A stretch of DNA of 64,000 nt, from positions 2,360,092-2,424,091 of the forward strand of contig NW_023998427.1 of the NCBI RefSeq assembly GCF_014805625.2. Direction: 5' to 3'. Shown in pieces: positions 1 to 12,047 of the stretch (position 1 is its first letter; every line of letters begins with the position of its first letter). The stretch is from Glossina fuscipes. Its lineage: Eukaryota; Arthropoda; Insecta; Diptera; Glossinidae. The position numbers were made by a program, and so were the translations under genes. The notes under the pieces were generated by a model. That model was not told the origin of the DNA. It was given only the letters and a program-made list of their open reading frames with translations, and searched no databases.

Positions 1-2588
1 ATCGCAAATAGTAAACAATAACAAACATGCAAAATACAAAAAATGATGTAAAAATTGTCTTAAATCATAAAATGATGATGAAGTTCAATGAAATTTTTAG
101 GAAAATCCAAATAGTGATCATAATCGATTTACAAAAAATGTACATTTAGTTGTTACGGGTGAGTAAAGATTTCTTGTAAATGAACACCAATACAATTTCT
201 AGCATCTGCAGTGAACGAGCAATATGTTTAGGTCTGCGTATTCCAGTTTTACAGTCTGTGTCTTTCTATAAACGTTGCTCTAAAAGAGAGTTTTGTGATA
301 GCTTTTCCTGATTTAACGGAAAATATGTTCTCAGCGACAGCAACTTTGCTCACTTGATTAAATCACAGCGTGGCTTTTTTAAAAAGTGCAGCCTCATAGG
401 TCTTTGTTCACAGTACTATATCTCAAATAAAACTTTTTCATTGTATGTGATTGCCAATGTTAATCCATCCAGTGTGTGTTTTATTTCAAATGACCAGTTT
501 AAACATTCAAAGTTTGCGCTGGAGCCTAATATCTGTAAAGGTTTGATCTTGAAAAAATTGTGTAAGCTTGAAGTTGTCAGCCATCAGAAAGTTCGCCATA
601 ACCCATTACTCAATGAGTTCCTAGTATGGAAATTTGCATGATTTTTAGATAGAACCAGTCTTCAAAACAAAGGCATTCAAGTTTCACGACATTCTTATCA
701 TAAGTTTACAACTTACAGTGGATTTAGTGACGCTGTACACGAAACTCAGATTTTTTCATTGTTACACATGGTCGCTACAAATTCTGTAACTTGCAAACTA
801 ATTCATTAGAATTTCGTAAAATTTTCACACATATCGTTTGAACGTTGTTACCCGCCAAAAATCGTTCGCGTCCATTCGTCGTACTACAAGTAGTGCAGTG
901 TATAAAGAGGAATGACAATTTTGTCAAGCGAATAACACTTTAGTTAATTAAGGCATTGCAATAATTTCCTCAACTTAAAATTTGTTATCTCCAAAATCGG
1001 CACCCAAAACTAAGTTCTCCATGTCATTGACTAATATCTTCATCTTAAGGATAATTAATCAAACTTAGTTGAATTTCTCTTAGTCTTATTATATATGAAA
1101 TTTGATCATTTTATTTATTTGCGCAAGAACATGTTTTTTACTTTGTAAGATTTTGATTATTGTTACAATTGTTTGAGTATTGTTCTATTTGATTGAAGCT
1201 TAAAATAGGCTACAAGGAAAGAAGAAATAATTGACGGAAAGAAAGATAGTAAATTTATTTTGGTTAATATCAATAAATTTAAACTAAAATTAATTACAAT
1301 TATATATAATTTTTAGCGTTAGTTGCGCTATTTGCCTTAAGGCAAATCATGGATAATACCCACCGCCTCGAGCCAATCAATTTTATATATGTGATGTGTG
1401 TTTCCTAACTTAATTTTGGATTGCATTAAATATTCTTTAAAAAAAAGAGACTAGGGCTGTGTGAAATTTATTAAGGAGAATTTAGAAAAAAATGATATAG
1501 ATTTCAGTGATTGCCACCACTGATAGTCATTGCGTGTTTGATGAGCGTTTTATGAAATGTATTTAAAGGCTAAAAAACATTTATCAGTATTAAAAAAAAA
1601 AAAGGTAAAGGATGGAAGGCATTCATCCGATAGGAGTAAAATAGTGGTGTTAGCTTTTTATACAAAAACAAAAAGAAAAACCAAAATTGAAGTTTTCTCT
1701 GGGTATAATGAGAAAATTTATATATTCCATAAGCGAACTATAAGTGCAGTGGTTTTCTACATCAACCGTTAAGAAGAATATTAGTTTACAAATGCGTAAT
1801 CAAGCAGTTCAAGTACGGTTATTGAATGAGGTCGTGTTGATGCGCGATGCGCGAAAAGTCATGCGCGATCATTAAAAGTATGCCGTCGTCGCAGAGAAAA
1901 GGATGGTTCAAGCAACTAAGTGGTCATAAGTTCTACTAGAGCGCTGTCATTCTATCATTTTCTTTTTCAGTGCAAAGCTAATATATACAAAGTTAAATAT
2001 TAGTAATGAAATGGTTTATTAAAATGATGGATGCTTTACGCACTATTCAGAAACACAAATTAATTCTAATTAGATCACAATGTGTCTTCGAGTCACATTT
2101 GAATTTTGAATTTAAGTTTTTTAATAATTTCACTTAAAATTAACAATTAAGCCCAACAAGTGAAGGCGTTGTAGTGGACCAGGGTTCACCGTTAAATACT
2201 TTACACTACCCTATAGGTATTCAGGTAATGCTCTAAAATGAAGCGTTATGGTTGAAGAAGTGGTTGGATCCGAAACATTGGCAACAGGGTCTGTTCTTGG
2301 ACCAAAAGACGTTCATGTATCAAATTTGATTGAAATATTTTAAAAATTACGGCTTTTAGGTTGAGCATAAACAAAGGCAAAGGCGGACAAATGGACGAGC
2401 AAGCATAAATCAGTTTAGAATCATTTTTTGTACAATAAAACGTCCTTCTGGATGTTTCAAACATCTGCCGAAATGTAATATGTCCGTTTATCACATGTGA
2501 TATAAGGTATAAAAAAATATATATATGCGTATGTAAGTTTTTAATCAATTATGATATCAAAATTAATCACTTTCAGAAAATGAGTTTT
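1..2588. other. Downstream flank without recognisable genes
   Basis: AT-rich DNA. The largest open frame (354-641, plus, 95 codons) has no recognisable domain and lies among stops in every frame. From 2180 to 2440 there is a degraded R1 repeat copy. I see nothing else. Confidence 0.5.
2180..2440 (+). repeat. Dispersed repeat R1, degraded copy
   Basis: Contains the R1 order of motifs: TTAAATACTTTACACTACC, then a variant of GGCGTTATATGG, GTGGTTGGATCCGAA, and a GGCGGACAAATGGAC tail leading to CAGTTTAGAAT. Non-coding. Confidence 0.55.
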
Positions 2589-2616
2589 ATTATACCACGA
2601 TGTGACTGTCAGTCAC
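2589..2616 (+). repeat. Left terminal inverted repeat
   Basis: Matches the reverse complement of 3638-3665 at 27 of 28 positions; the mismatch is the G/C after GTGACT. Confidence 0.85.
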
Positions 2617-3637
2617 ACAGCATATTATTACGTTACACTGTGAAATATGTACATTGGATATTAACCTTTATGCGATGTATATTTGTCGAGACATGTTTTA
2701 ATTTTCTACTACATATGCATTATAGAGAGTACCGTTGGTTTGTTTTATACAGACATTGGAGATACGACGATAAGAGCGCACGGTTAACCCGCAGAGAAGG
2801 TAATAATATTACGGCATTTTGAAGTTTTAGGCAAAAAATCATGAAAACTTTAACATTAATTTTGGTGACTGATGAACAGCTAACTCCTTATCGCGGGAAA
2901 GTGTCGTTTTTGCAACATATTCCATCCAAAACCGGACAAATATGGCATTAAAGTTTTTTGGATAGGCGAATGCAGAGGCAGCTATCCATTGTAAGTAATC
3001 TGCTACCTGGGATAAGAAAGACTCAATCGAGGACATAATTTGAGAGAAAGAGAGTTTGAGAAGTCGCGCGTCTCATTTCAGAACAATAATCGCATTATCA
3101 TATTTGATAAGTTCTATAAGAAATAAAACTAATATGTACACGATTGCCCTATTTTATAAGTTAGTTGATTATCTAAATGAATGGGAATCGTTCGAAATCA
3201 AATCAATGCTTGTTACCAAACGCTACAGAGTTTGGTTCAGGACGTGATAATACCAAGCCCACAGCGACGCAGCACTCATTACTTGAATAAGTGTGCAGTT
3301 GCAGGCATTAATAAATAAAGCGACCGCATACCCACCAGGATGGAAGTTCAACTCCAGCCAGATGATACGCGAACTAAAAGCAATATTTGGCCTTGTGTCA
3401 TCTGTGCTCACCCAATCACACATCGAATGCTAGACAAAAGTTATCATATGCTGAACTTGCATTAATAAATACATTTTTGCTTACCTTTTAAATGAATTTT
3501 TTTTTATATAGTTCGAAATCAAAAAATATATGGCCCGTGAATAATATTTGATGTTTGTATATAGCGGGCTTGGATAAATAAATGAATTCAAACTAGAAAC
3601 AAAAATAATATCTCAATTAATCTTATACTGCTTAAAA

Positions 3638-3665
3638 GTGACTGAGAGTCACATCGTGGTATAAT
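3638..3665 (-). repeat. Right terminal inverted repeat
   Basis: Inverted partner of 2589-2616 with one mismatch. Confidence 0.85.
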
Positions 3666-6539
3666 TCGTTCTAAAAACACGTGGCAAGACCAGTGTTGAA
3701 AGTTTTAATAGAAATGAATTTAAGTTTATAAAGCGTTTTAATAACTACAAGTATTTTTACTTAAAATGTAAAAAAAAAAATTAATAAATAACAAATATAT
3801 ATTGCCTATAACCGATTAATTCAACGCCGCCCAGAGAGAAGACATTGATTTTTACTTGATGACTTGTTTCCCTCGAATTTTTGAAATGAATTGATGTTAA
3901 AGAGTGTTTCAAAGCGTCCAACGAGACCAAAAAAGTAGGACACGTCGGTGTAAAAAAGTTTAACTCTAATAAGATTTATTATAATAATTAATTGTTACAT
4001 TAATTGTGGAACCCTCAAAAAAAGATGTCAACGTTCATTTGACCATCAATTTTAAAGCTACAGTAAGCAGACGTAATCTTGACTGAAATTCATAGGTACT
4101 ATTTCGAATAGAGCTAGTGAACTAATTTGCGCTTCGTGGCCAAAGAAGAAAATTTTCATCGTTCAATTAGATTGTAAACACTCGTGAATGATTGCTTTTC
4201 ACTATCTTGAGAGAAGTAATGGATAAAATCTTAAAAGGTCTTGAACAAATCTAGTATTATTTAGGCTTATTGCACTAAATGCCGGAGAAGAGTTTGAAAC
4301 AAGGTAAAAAAGAAAAACAAATTTGAAATTATTACGGTGCAGACTTTGCTTTACTATATTTTCTAAGAGGCGAACGCATTCATTTGTATTTAATAGTCTA
4401 AGAGCCTCTTAATAACCCCACATGAGACCTTTCACAATTGTGTTAGTTGACACGATTGCGCATCGCAAGTTCTTCGTTTTCTCAAGATTGCAAAGATTGT
4501 GCAGCGTTTCAAAATTAGTTTGTAAAACATATTTTGCTTTTCTCTTTCTATTCAGCAGTTCTTTCTATTCAACAGTTAAAAAACCAATAAGTTTACTTAG
4601 CTCGTAATAAGATTAAAATGAAAGCAAAACAAGGCAACGTGAGTCACGCATTCAAGCTCTAATCTACCAAATCAATCAAAAAGGTGAACATAGAAATTGA
4701 TGCACACGCAATTCTCTTTTTACACGATATATATGCCCCTTAAAAAATTGTGCAAAAAAATCGTGTAAAAAATATATGTGAGATAGTTTAAATTTGGGGA
4801 CACTTTCCGCAACTTTAAAAATCATCTAAGATTAAAAACTCGATTTATTTTCCCAAAGAACTATGCAAAAAAAGTAATAATTAAATCCAGATTATATATT
4901 TATAAAACAGAAACAATTCATATTTATTATACAAAAAAAAAAAAAAAAACAAAAAAAATCACAATTGGCGTGCAGTGAAAATTCAGCCCATCAGTTCAAT
5001 ATGTAAAAATTTGAACCGAAATTAGGAGTAAAAATCAATTTTGCAACTACTCATCGCTACTTGATGAGAACCGTGCATGTCTACTATGTACTATGCCTAC
5101 TAACGACAGCATTTTCGATTCAGTCTGTGCTAATGATAGCAATTAAGAACACCGTTTGTTAATAGTAGATCAAACCACTAAACGATGTGTGGACATAAAT
5201 CGACCTGCTTCTGATCACGGTGTTCTTCCAATTGCATTCTGTTAGTGTAAGACACTGCCAAAATTAGAATTTAAAAAAAGTTGGTTTTAGGATTCGTGCT
5301 AGAACACTTCGCGTGGCAAAGTGCATTTGTTTTCATTGGTGAACAGTGTTATTTCAAAATCGTGCGAAAAAAGGGCGGTGTAAAAAAGATTTGGGCACAC
5401 TTTTATTAATAGAGAATTACTTTCCGTTTCCATGGATAGTTTTTACTTAATATGTGCTTAGTTATATGCGAGATTTTAAAGGAGAGGAGACATATTTAAA
5501 TAATTAAATGAAAAGCAGAAGAAAACCGCTGGATTATATATCTGAAGTGAACAGTTCACATTTTCTCACGAGTATACGAATTTGTAAAGCATTGACAATT
5601 CAGTAAAATGACATTTACATTATAGAAGCACAACGACGTCACCCGACACAGATTGTTGGATCTCTCATAGACACGATTTTTCCACTTAAGCTGAAAATGT
5701 CTTTGAATTCATTAGAGAAAGATAATGAAAAGCAAAATTCAATTCATCAGAAGTTCAAGGTAATTATAAACAAGTAAAAGCATTGCGGCGGGTCAAGGTC
5801 CACTTTTAAATAACCTACCACGTTTCGTTTAATATAGTTATGTATATGACGACTGTTCAATGTAAGGCGTTATATGGTTAATGGTCGAAAAAGGCGTTCC
5901 GCTCCTAATCACTTTCAATAGGGCTGGTGTCTGACTCAAAGCGCGGTGATGTACCAAATTTCATAAAAATATCTAAAAAATTGGAAGACAGGCAGACGGA
6001 CAGAGAAGCTTAAATCGATTCAGAAGGTGATATATATATATACCCGCGCAGACTTACTACCGAAAATGATATACGCTGTAAAAGAAGCTGAATTCAACTT
6101 AAGAAATGGTTTATAAAAGATATACGAAATTTTCGTAAATATAAAGAAACGTGGAGCGAAAAAACACGATTTAAGGGAAAGACGGTTGTCTCAAGTATTA
6201 ATTTCACTTTTATTTAAATGATATCACGCCGTCGATAGAAGACAAAGAGGCCATTATACAAGAGCTATCTACAGTTGCAGATGATAATAGTAAGACGTTA
6301 GATGAGAAGACGTGAAACGAAATTAAAATTAAACCCAGAGCAGTAGAGGGTATACGTGAAAATTTTAAAACTATGCTATTAACAGGAAATGTTAACAGAA
6401 AATCGATTGTTTCGGCGTTCAGATTTTATATTTATGTGTTTATACCGTAGGCACAGTTTTCTTTCGGAACTTTTTATATGAACATGATTACGAAATGAAT
6501 GATATGGGAGAGGAAGGGCAAGACTAAATAAAGAATATT
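3666..6539. other. Gene-free downstream flank
   Basis: AT-rich sequence with A-runs near 4932-4950. No open frame of note. One R1 repeat copy at 5790-6060 is the only recognisable content. Confidence 0.5.
5790..6060 (+). repeat. Dispersed repeat R1
   Basis: Shows GGCGTTATATGG, AATGGTCGAAAAAGGCG, CACTTTCAATAGGG, CCAAATTTCATAAAAATATC, then a CAGACGGACAGA tract and TTAAATCGATTCAGAA. These motifs recur in the same order in the other R1 copies. Confidence 0.7.
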
Positions 6540-7914
6540 TATTTCTTCGGTGGTGGGCATAAAGACTTACACTTGCATATACATATACGTATTTATGTAT
6601 GCATGTATGTGTGTATGTATATATGTATGAAAAAATTGCTTACATAAATTAAGTGCAACGGATTACTTTTCCTATACATTTTTAAATTTACACGACCGTA
6701 TTGAGCGGATTGTGCAAAATTCAGTTTATACGTAACACGTTGTTGTCATATATCAAATAAAGATAAAAAAAGAAAAGAAAAAATTTAATTAAAATTAATA
6801 CTCAAGACATGTAATACAAATTGATCGAATTTCATATGAAAACCAACATGAAAATCGATCAAACACTTTGAAAGGAGATCGATCCTCTTTCGTTGACTTC
6901 TCCCTGGTTCTTGTTTCTATCACATCTTTTGCTGATTATCTTTTTGTGGTGTTTTGTATTGTTTTGTTTTTTGCATTTTGTTCTCTGTTTTCGTTTTTTT
7001 TTTTTCTTCTCAATCAATTAATTAATTCAAGTCAATATTTGAGCATAAATGAATAATAATGTATATGAATACCATTAGTGTAAATTGCTTATCTCTATTA
7101 TTTGTTGATATTGCTTTTTTTGGTTGATTGATTGTTATACAAGATATCTTAGTTTTATTTATTTTTTTTCATAATTTTAGCTTAAAATTTCCTTTTTTTT
7201 TATATTTATATCCACTAATTTAAAAACTAAATTGTTATATAATTAGTTGAATTACATATCCATCACCGCGGTAATTACATATATTTGATAATTTCAAGTT
7301 TGCTTTTTTTTGCTTGCACGTCAGTCCGTCCACTGTAAATATTCGATTCTCGTTTAGGGTAAATGAAAGCACACTTAAATATATGTGTAAACGTATTTAA
7401 TAAGTAAAAACACTATAGGTGGCTACGACGCATCGTTAAGCACCCTACATCATTTTACAATTATTCATACGACTTTTCGAAATTAGGCGTTACATGGGAG
7501 TGGTCGAAAGACTGGTTCGACCCAAACCTTGTACCACAATTTAAGGCGGTGTAATAAAAATGTAATCTGAAAATTTCGTAGAGTATCTTTACCGACATAC
7601 TGGATATTTGCTGTGGCAACGGCAAATTTGTAATTTCAGAGTAATATAGAAAAAAAACGTCTTGACTTTGAAAATTGTCACTAATGTTTTCACATAAATA
7701 CATACTTGCGTTAGGATATTGTTTACTTATTGTAAAATTTCCGGTGTGTGTATGTCAAAAACGTTCGTAGTGCGCCGAACTTTTGCTCGATATTAAAATA
7801 AAAAAAAAAATTTGAATATATGCACAATTTTGCTTAATTACACTACGAAAAGTGTAACTAAGTAAGTACTAGCGTGCAGTTCAATCTAAAGTACAAAAAA
7901 AAAAAAAAAAACAC
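6540..7914 (-). other. Probable netrin 3' UTR and immediate downstream flank
   Basis: The stretch directly after the stop is AT-rich and has no supportable coding sequence. Minus-strand polyadenylation-like hexamers occur at about 7396-7401 (ATTAAA) and 7152-7159 (AATAAA), but such hexamers are frequent by chance in this base composition, so the transcript end cannot be fixed. An R1 dispersed repeat copy sits at 7400-7560. Confidence 0.35.
7400..7560 (+). repeat. Dispersed repeat R1, 5' part only
   Basis: Contains CACCCTACATCATTTTACA, TTAGGCGTTACATGGGAGTG and GTCGAAAGACTGGTTCGACC. The distal part with the GACAGACGG tract is missing. Confidence 0.55.
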
Positions 7915-8056
7915 TTAATCGCATGTACGCGCTCGTCGTTGAAATCGTTTCATACGTCGATACCATTCATCTTTCCATTCGATAACAATTGATCGGGGTC
8001 CAATGCCTAAAAAGCCGGGCGGAGCTTCAGAGTCTTTACCCAAAATCAAATAAGAT
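7915..8056 (-). CDS. NetA/NetB: Netrin terminal coding exon
   Basis: The 69-bp intron ends TATTTTTAG before 8056. One base completes a split arginine, then 46 codons read SYLILGKDSEAPPGFLGIGP, RSIVIEWKDEWYRR, MKRFQRRARTCD and a TAA stop at 7915-7917. The SYLILG to GIGP segment, the IVIEW strand and the strongly basic RRMKRFQRRAR tail are hallmarks of the netrin C-terminus; the cysteine two residues before the stop is the sixth NTR cysteine. The basic tail fits the heparin-binding role known for this domain. The stop is followed on the minus strand by a T-rich run. Confidence 0.96.
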
Positions 8057-8125
8057 CTAAAAATATTAAAAGTTCCCTTAAGATTATTTTGCCTTGTAAG
8101 CTTTTTTTTTTTGCGTTCTATTTAC

Positions 8126-8435
8126 CTATTAATTTTAATTTTTGGGCACTTGCATTCTAAGCCCTTCGTCGGTATAATCCATGTCATAGGTCCCCGTCTC
8201 AGGACGGTGCTCGTTGTGGCGTATTCGAGTGGTGTGCGTTTGAATATCGCCTGTATTTGTATATCGTATTTTGCTATTTCCATTTGTGCGTCCTCTTCGT
8301 CCTCCTCCTCCTCTCCGACCACCGATATCTTGTCCTCGTTGTTGCTGCTCGCTACTTGTTGATTTTCTTTGGTATACTGTTCGCTGCTGGTTATCTCTGT
8401 GCTCTGTTCCCGTCCAATTACTTTGGCCATTATTG
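8126..8435 (-). CDS. NetA/NetB: Netrin exon: NTR domain core with acidic insert
   Basis: The acceptor AAATTCTAG precedes 8435; a split alanine codon is followed by 102 complete codons. The frame begins IMAKVIGRE, continuing RDY-A-IMAKV from the previous exon, and ends GPMTWIIPTKGLECKCPKIK then IN. MAKV to GR and the QIQAIFKRT to LECKCPKIK part are conserved netrin NTR sequence; the two cysteines of ECKC are the fourth and fifth of the domain. Between them lie about 47 residues (Glu8 to Lys54, counting from the first Met) rich in Ser, Gln, Asn and Glu, with eight consecutive acidic residues at 8290-8313. I recall fly netrins as carrying a variable insert here that vertebrate ones lack. The donor GTAAAT lies at 8125 and leaves a phase-2 split arginine. 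Confidence 0.95.
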
Positions 8436-8554
8436 CTAGAATTTTATTTGCATTTTGAAAATTACTTTTATTTTTATTTTATTTTTATTCTTTTTTTTAC
8501 ATTTTTTTTTTTTTGCTTTTCTACATGTTTATAAATAATGCGGAATTTCATTAC

Positions 8555-8620
8555 CGTAATCTCGCTTGCAAAACTTGTTGAGATTTAGTCTTTTTGTGCT
8601 TATTTTGCATTTTCCGCATT
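8555..8620 (-). CDS. NetA/NetB: Netrin exon: start of NTR/C345C domain
   Basis: A 66-base exon after the acceptor TTTCATTTACAG. Joined to the preceding G it reads E-CGKCKISTKRLNLNK-FCKRDY, 21 complete codons plus split codons. The CxxC pair, the basic stretch and the third cysteine in FCKRDY are the diagnostic opening of the netrin C-terminal (NTR, C345C) domain, a basic module that binds heparan-sulphate matrix. The donor is GTAATG at 8554. It is a very small, symmetric phase 1-1 exon separated from the linker exon by 14.7 kb and from the next exon by only 119 bp. No other reading of this stretch gives a netrin-like peptide. Confidence 0.94.
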
Positions 8621-8884
8621 CTGTAAATGAAAGATAAGGAAAGACAAAATTGAAATGAGTGAAATTCAAATTGAAAAGTGTACTTAAGTACATATCTACA
8701 TTCTCCTTACGGATCATCATATCAAGAACATCGCACGCAACTAAATCATATGGAATTGAAATTACAAACGACTCGACGGTGAGCATTAAAATATAGATAA
8801 CGTTTTTATAGATCTGGAAGATAGTATTTTTCTACATCAAACCTGAAGCTAATTTCAATGGACTTTAAAAAAACATCGTCTAAA

Positions 8885-8888
<4 letters not shown>

Positions 8889-8918
<30 letters not shown>
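8889..8918 (+). repeat. Poly-A run, 30 nt
   Basis: Uninterrupted A in the intron just upstream of the small NTR exon. Confidence 0.9.
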
Positions 8919-8920
<2 letters not shown>

Positions 8921-9648
8921 GAAAAAATATTATTACAATTACTATCAATCAATTCTATCGATACTTTTTTTAATATTTTCAAATAAAAAAATTTAGTGCT
9001 TTCGAATATATTTTTTAACTTTTTACTTATATACTTTTTTCTTTTTAAAAAAAAATTGCAATTCTTTGAAAATAATTTTTTGCTTATTTTTTTGATTTTA
9101 ATAAAAAAAATATTTTGAAAGAATTGAAAAAAATGGTTATTTCTTTGTTTTTAAATTATGGAAACGAATCGTTGGCCATGCAATAAATACACATTGCGGC
9201 ACTATTGTAGACTTGTGAGCTGTTCTTGAAATTTTAAAATAATTAACGAAATGACATTGTGTTATGCGTAGCACTTATTTTCCCTCAATTTTGCGACTGC
9301 AACGGCAATCATCAACGAAATTGTTCAGTTTGATGCGATAACCGTAAATTAACCACTTCAGAACAGATATAACTCCAGTGGCATGTAAAAAGTTCTGTGC
9401 GGTTAATTGCTTAAAAATAAAGTAAAATAAAAAAAAAAAAATAAATGAAAAACAGAAACAAAAACATTAGAGACATTAAATTGAATGAAAAGTGAAAATA
9501 AAAGCAAAAAACATAGGAAATGAAACAAATTTTCATCAGCTGCAGCAGATGAGCCAACGCACAACAGCAGAATCATTCATTTCAAATTGAAATACTATTC
9601 TAAATTTAGTAGTGCGAACAAAATAAAGCCTAAAGCAAATGTTCATAC

Positions 9649-9672
9649 ATTATATATATATATATATATATA
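9649..9672. repeat. AT dinucleotide microsatellite
   Basis: About twelve AT units. Confidence 0.9.
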
Positions 9673-10686
9673 ATTGCGCATCACAAATAAAGAACTACAG
9701 AAAAATTAAACAAAAAAAAGGCAAAAAGAAAAAAGAAGAAAAATCACAAAAACAATCGAATCAATGCCAATTAGCCGGGCATTCTTGTATTGAATGCCAT
9801 TCATTCATTATACAGGAACGATGCTATTTTTTGGTGATAAGTTTCGCATACAATTCAGTCACATTTGCAATCAGTTGAGTTAATGGGATATTTATGTGTT
9901 TTTTTTTTTTTTGTTTTTCTTTTATTTAGGGAACTTACATGACCGGACATGAATGACATATGCTTGTCTACGCAACTCACCTGAACAGTTCTTTCTCTAT
10001 GAAGTTTCTTTTACGAATATAATAAGTGTTTTTTTTTTTTTTTTTTGTTTTCTGGAAATCGGAATTTTATTAAAATTAGATGGATACATGTAAATCTGCC
10101 AAGTGAGTTAATGCGGGCTTTGCTGTTTCATAAAATTTAGCGACCATGGTGCAGAATCGCTTTTACTTTCTTTGTATAACCTTTATATATACTTTCATTT
10201 TTTGTTCACGTGAATCGTTAGAGTATTTAATTCTATACAATTTACTCGGAACGAAAATATTTGCCTACAACCACAAGTGGAAACTATTCTAAATAGATTA
10301 CAAGAGATTACTTTTAAATTCGTAGAGTGTAGAACGCAATCACTTAAGGAGTGGGGTGTAAGAATTTAAGTCTAGAGTTTAGGAAAACTCAGTTAAAGGA
10401 GTCGCTCAACATTCATTTGAAGTAGTTGGTTGACCGAATTGCAGCAGCAAAGTGTATCTTCAGATTCAATTTAGCCAAGTAAAATTGGCATTGATCACTT
10501 CTGACAAAAGCGATTTCAAAGGAAAAGGTAAAGCGTTGTAAAATGGATGCTACAATCAATAGATCCACCTTTTATTAGTTAATTAATAATAATGTTGACG
10601 ACAATTTCATTATTCAATAATAATCATTACTATAACCAATAATTAGTGTGCCAGCACGTGAACAACAGTAAAGGTAGAGATGTAAG

Positions 10687-10706
10687 TAACATAACATAAC
10701 ATAACA
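10687..10706 (-). repeat. LINE 3' tail, AACAT repeat
   Basis: Four tandem AACAT/ATAAC units close the LINE at its 3' end, just after the LWNSLP-containing segment, as a simple-sequence tail should. Confidence 0.65.
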
Positions 10707-10789
10707 ATAGCGTACAATATAAGGCGAAACGCCAAGACTCAGATGTGATCATAGATTAGAAAACGACTTTTTTAAACTATTTTATATAT

Positions 10790-11215
10790 GCTCGGATAAC
10801 CAGTAATTTTGATATGAAGTGGTAACGAGTTCCATAGCTTAACAGCGTTCGCAAAGAATAGCCTTAAATGATGTTAAGTAGTTACGGCTGAGCCGTCTTA
10901 TGTAAATATGTTGGTGTTCCGGTCCTTATAAGCTTGTGGAGAACAAGCATATTGATAATATTAAGATGTATCGGAAGATCGGAATACAATATCTGCAGCG
11001 AAAACTGCGATATCTTATCATGTCGCCGCTTTTTAAAGCCGTACCTAGCGCGCTACTTTATGACAATCTGCGGTTGTTTGTTAGAAACATAATCTAATTC
11101 ACCGCATACATATGCTCCGTATGATATGAGCGGCAGAACAAAACATTTAATTAATCCTAATGTGGTGAAGGTTGGAACATTAGATCAGGAGAGTCAGAGT
11201 TTTCCTAAAATAATA
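10790..11215 (-). pseudogene. LINE post-RT C-terminal region fragment
   Basis: Across frameshifts, the minus strand gives TFTTLGLIKCFVLPLISYG, RYGFKKRRHDKISQFSLQIL, NIINMLVLHKLIRTGTPTYL and FANAVKLWNSLPLHIK. The order LISYG, RYGF-RR-DK, HKLI-T-TP-YL and LWNSLP is the standard tail of non-LTR polyproteins. Confidence 0.7.
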
Positions 11216-11224
11216 GATGCTTGC

Positions 11225-11970
11225 ATTAATTTTGAGCATTTTTTCACTTAAAAAATTGAATTAATATATTAATCAAGCGTTTTCTGTAACTTTTTCCCAT
11301 ATTTCTGACAACATGTCGATACCGTGTCGAAAGAGCTTATATTGATTTGTCAGCGATCCAATCATCCGCACATTTTCTTATTTCTTCAATTATGAGGAGC
11401 CGCGTGGCGGCCAAGTCGTGCTGCATCGATCTGAACAGATAGTAATAAGAAGGGGCCATGTCTGGCGAGTAGGCTGAGTGTGCCAGAATATCCGATTTGA
11501 ACCGCAACAGTGTATCCCTGACAACTTTTGCAACCAATGGTCGAAATGGCATTTTGAGTCAACTTGCATGATAGCTATTTCAGCTACTGTTGCTGGTTTT
11601 TTTTTTTTTTGAAACAGTACATCGTTCAATTCGTTCAGTTGACGTCGATAGACATCTGTAGTAATAGATTTATTCCCTCGTAGTACACTGCACCTTGTTG
11701 TGCCCACCCTATGCACTTGCATTTCAATACGTTACAGAAAACTATTCTATTCTGGAAAGCGATGGAAGCAAACGAAAGTAATGAATGTAGAAAGAGCAAA
11801 TCTTGAGCGTTGCGTGATTAGTGAGTGTATACACTGAATAACTTAATAATACCAAATGGAAAATTGTTAGTTTATCTAGAGGCAGACGGAAGTCATTGAA
11901 TTTAACCGTTATGTACAACGATATTTCGCATTACTTTGGCATTTTTACCTGTAAAAGTCGCTGGCCAAAA
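11225..11970 (-). mobile_element. mariner transposon relic, mauritiana-like (copy 1)
   Basis: Minus-strand frames 11390-11722 and 11337-11552 give ITTDVYRRQLNELNDVLF, then VAKVVRDTLLRFKSDILAHS, AYSPDMAPSYYYLFRSMQHD and CADDWIADKS, followed by a frameshifted RYRHVVRNMGKSYRK. This is the C-terminal half of a mariner transposase. The third catalytic Asp of the usual APSDYHLF is Tyr, and several frameshifts are present. Sequence 11830-11970 is shared with the relic at 33830-34850, indicating one family. It separates the RT and C-terminal parts of the surrounding LINE. Confidence 0.8.
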
Positions 11971-12047
11971 TCAATGCAAGCATCTAATATTATGAACCAA
12001 GGTTCAATATCTTCACTGACCGCTTTAATGCGTGCAAGGAACGGGAA

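Larger units (their letters stand above)
2589..3665. mobile_element. 1.08-kb element bounded by 28-bp terminal inverted repeats
   Basis: The first 28 bases (2589-2616, opening ATTATACCACGATGTGACT) recur inverted at 3638-3665 with a single mismatch. Each arm contains a short palindrome, GTGACTG-T-CAGTCAC on the left and GTGACT-GAG-AGTCAC on the right, so the ends could form hairpins. The interior (2617-3637) has no transposase-like frame; the best open frames are 60 to 80 codons and not recognised. This is the form of a non-autonomous DNA transposon (MITE-like). A clear target-site duplication is not visible; TA/TA just inside the arm ends would fit a Tc1/mariner-type element but is also forced by the inverted symmetry. 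Confidence 0.7.

Noticed and set aside
130..950. Possible decayed transposase on the minus strand
   Set aside because: Short hydrophobic and basic blocks only; no catalytic-Asp context or ordered motif series.
8111..8534. Three plus-strand open frames of 60 to 87 codons
   Set aside because: They lie opposite the netrin NTR exon and are antisense shadows; the Ser/Pro/Leu-rich stretch is the complement of the acidic insert.
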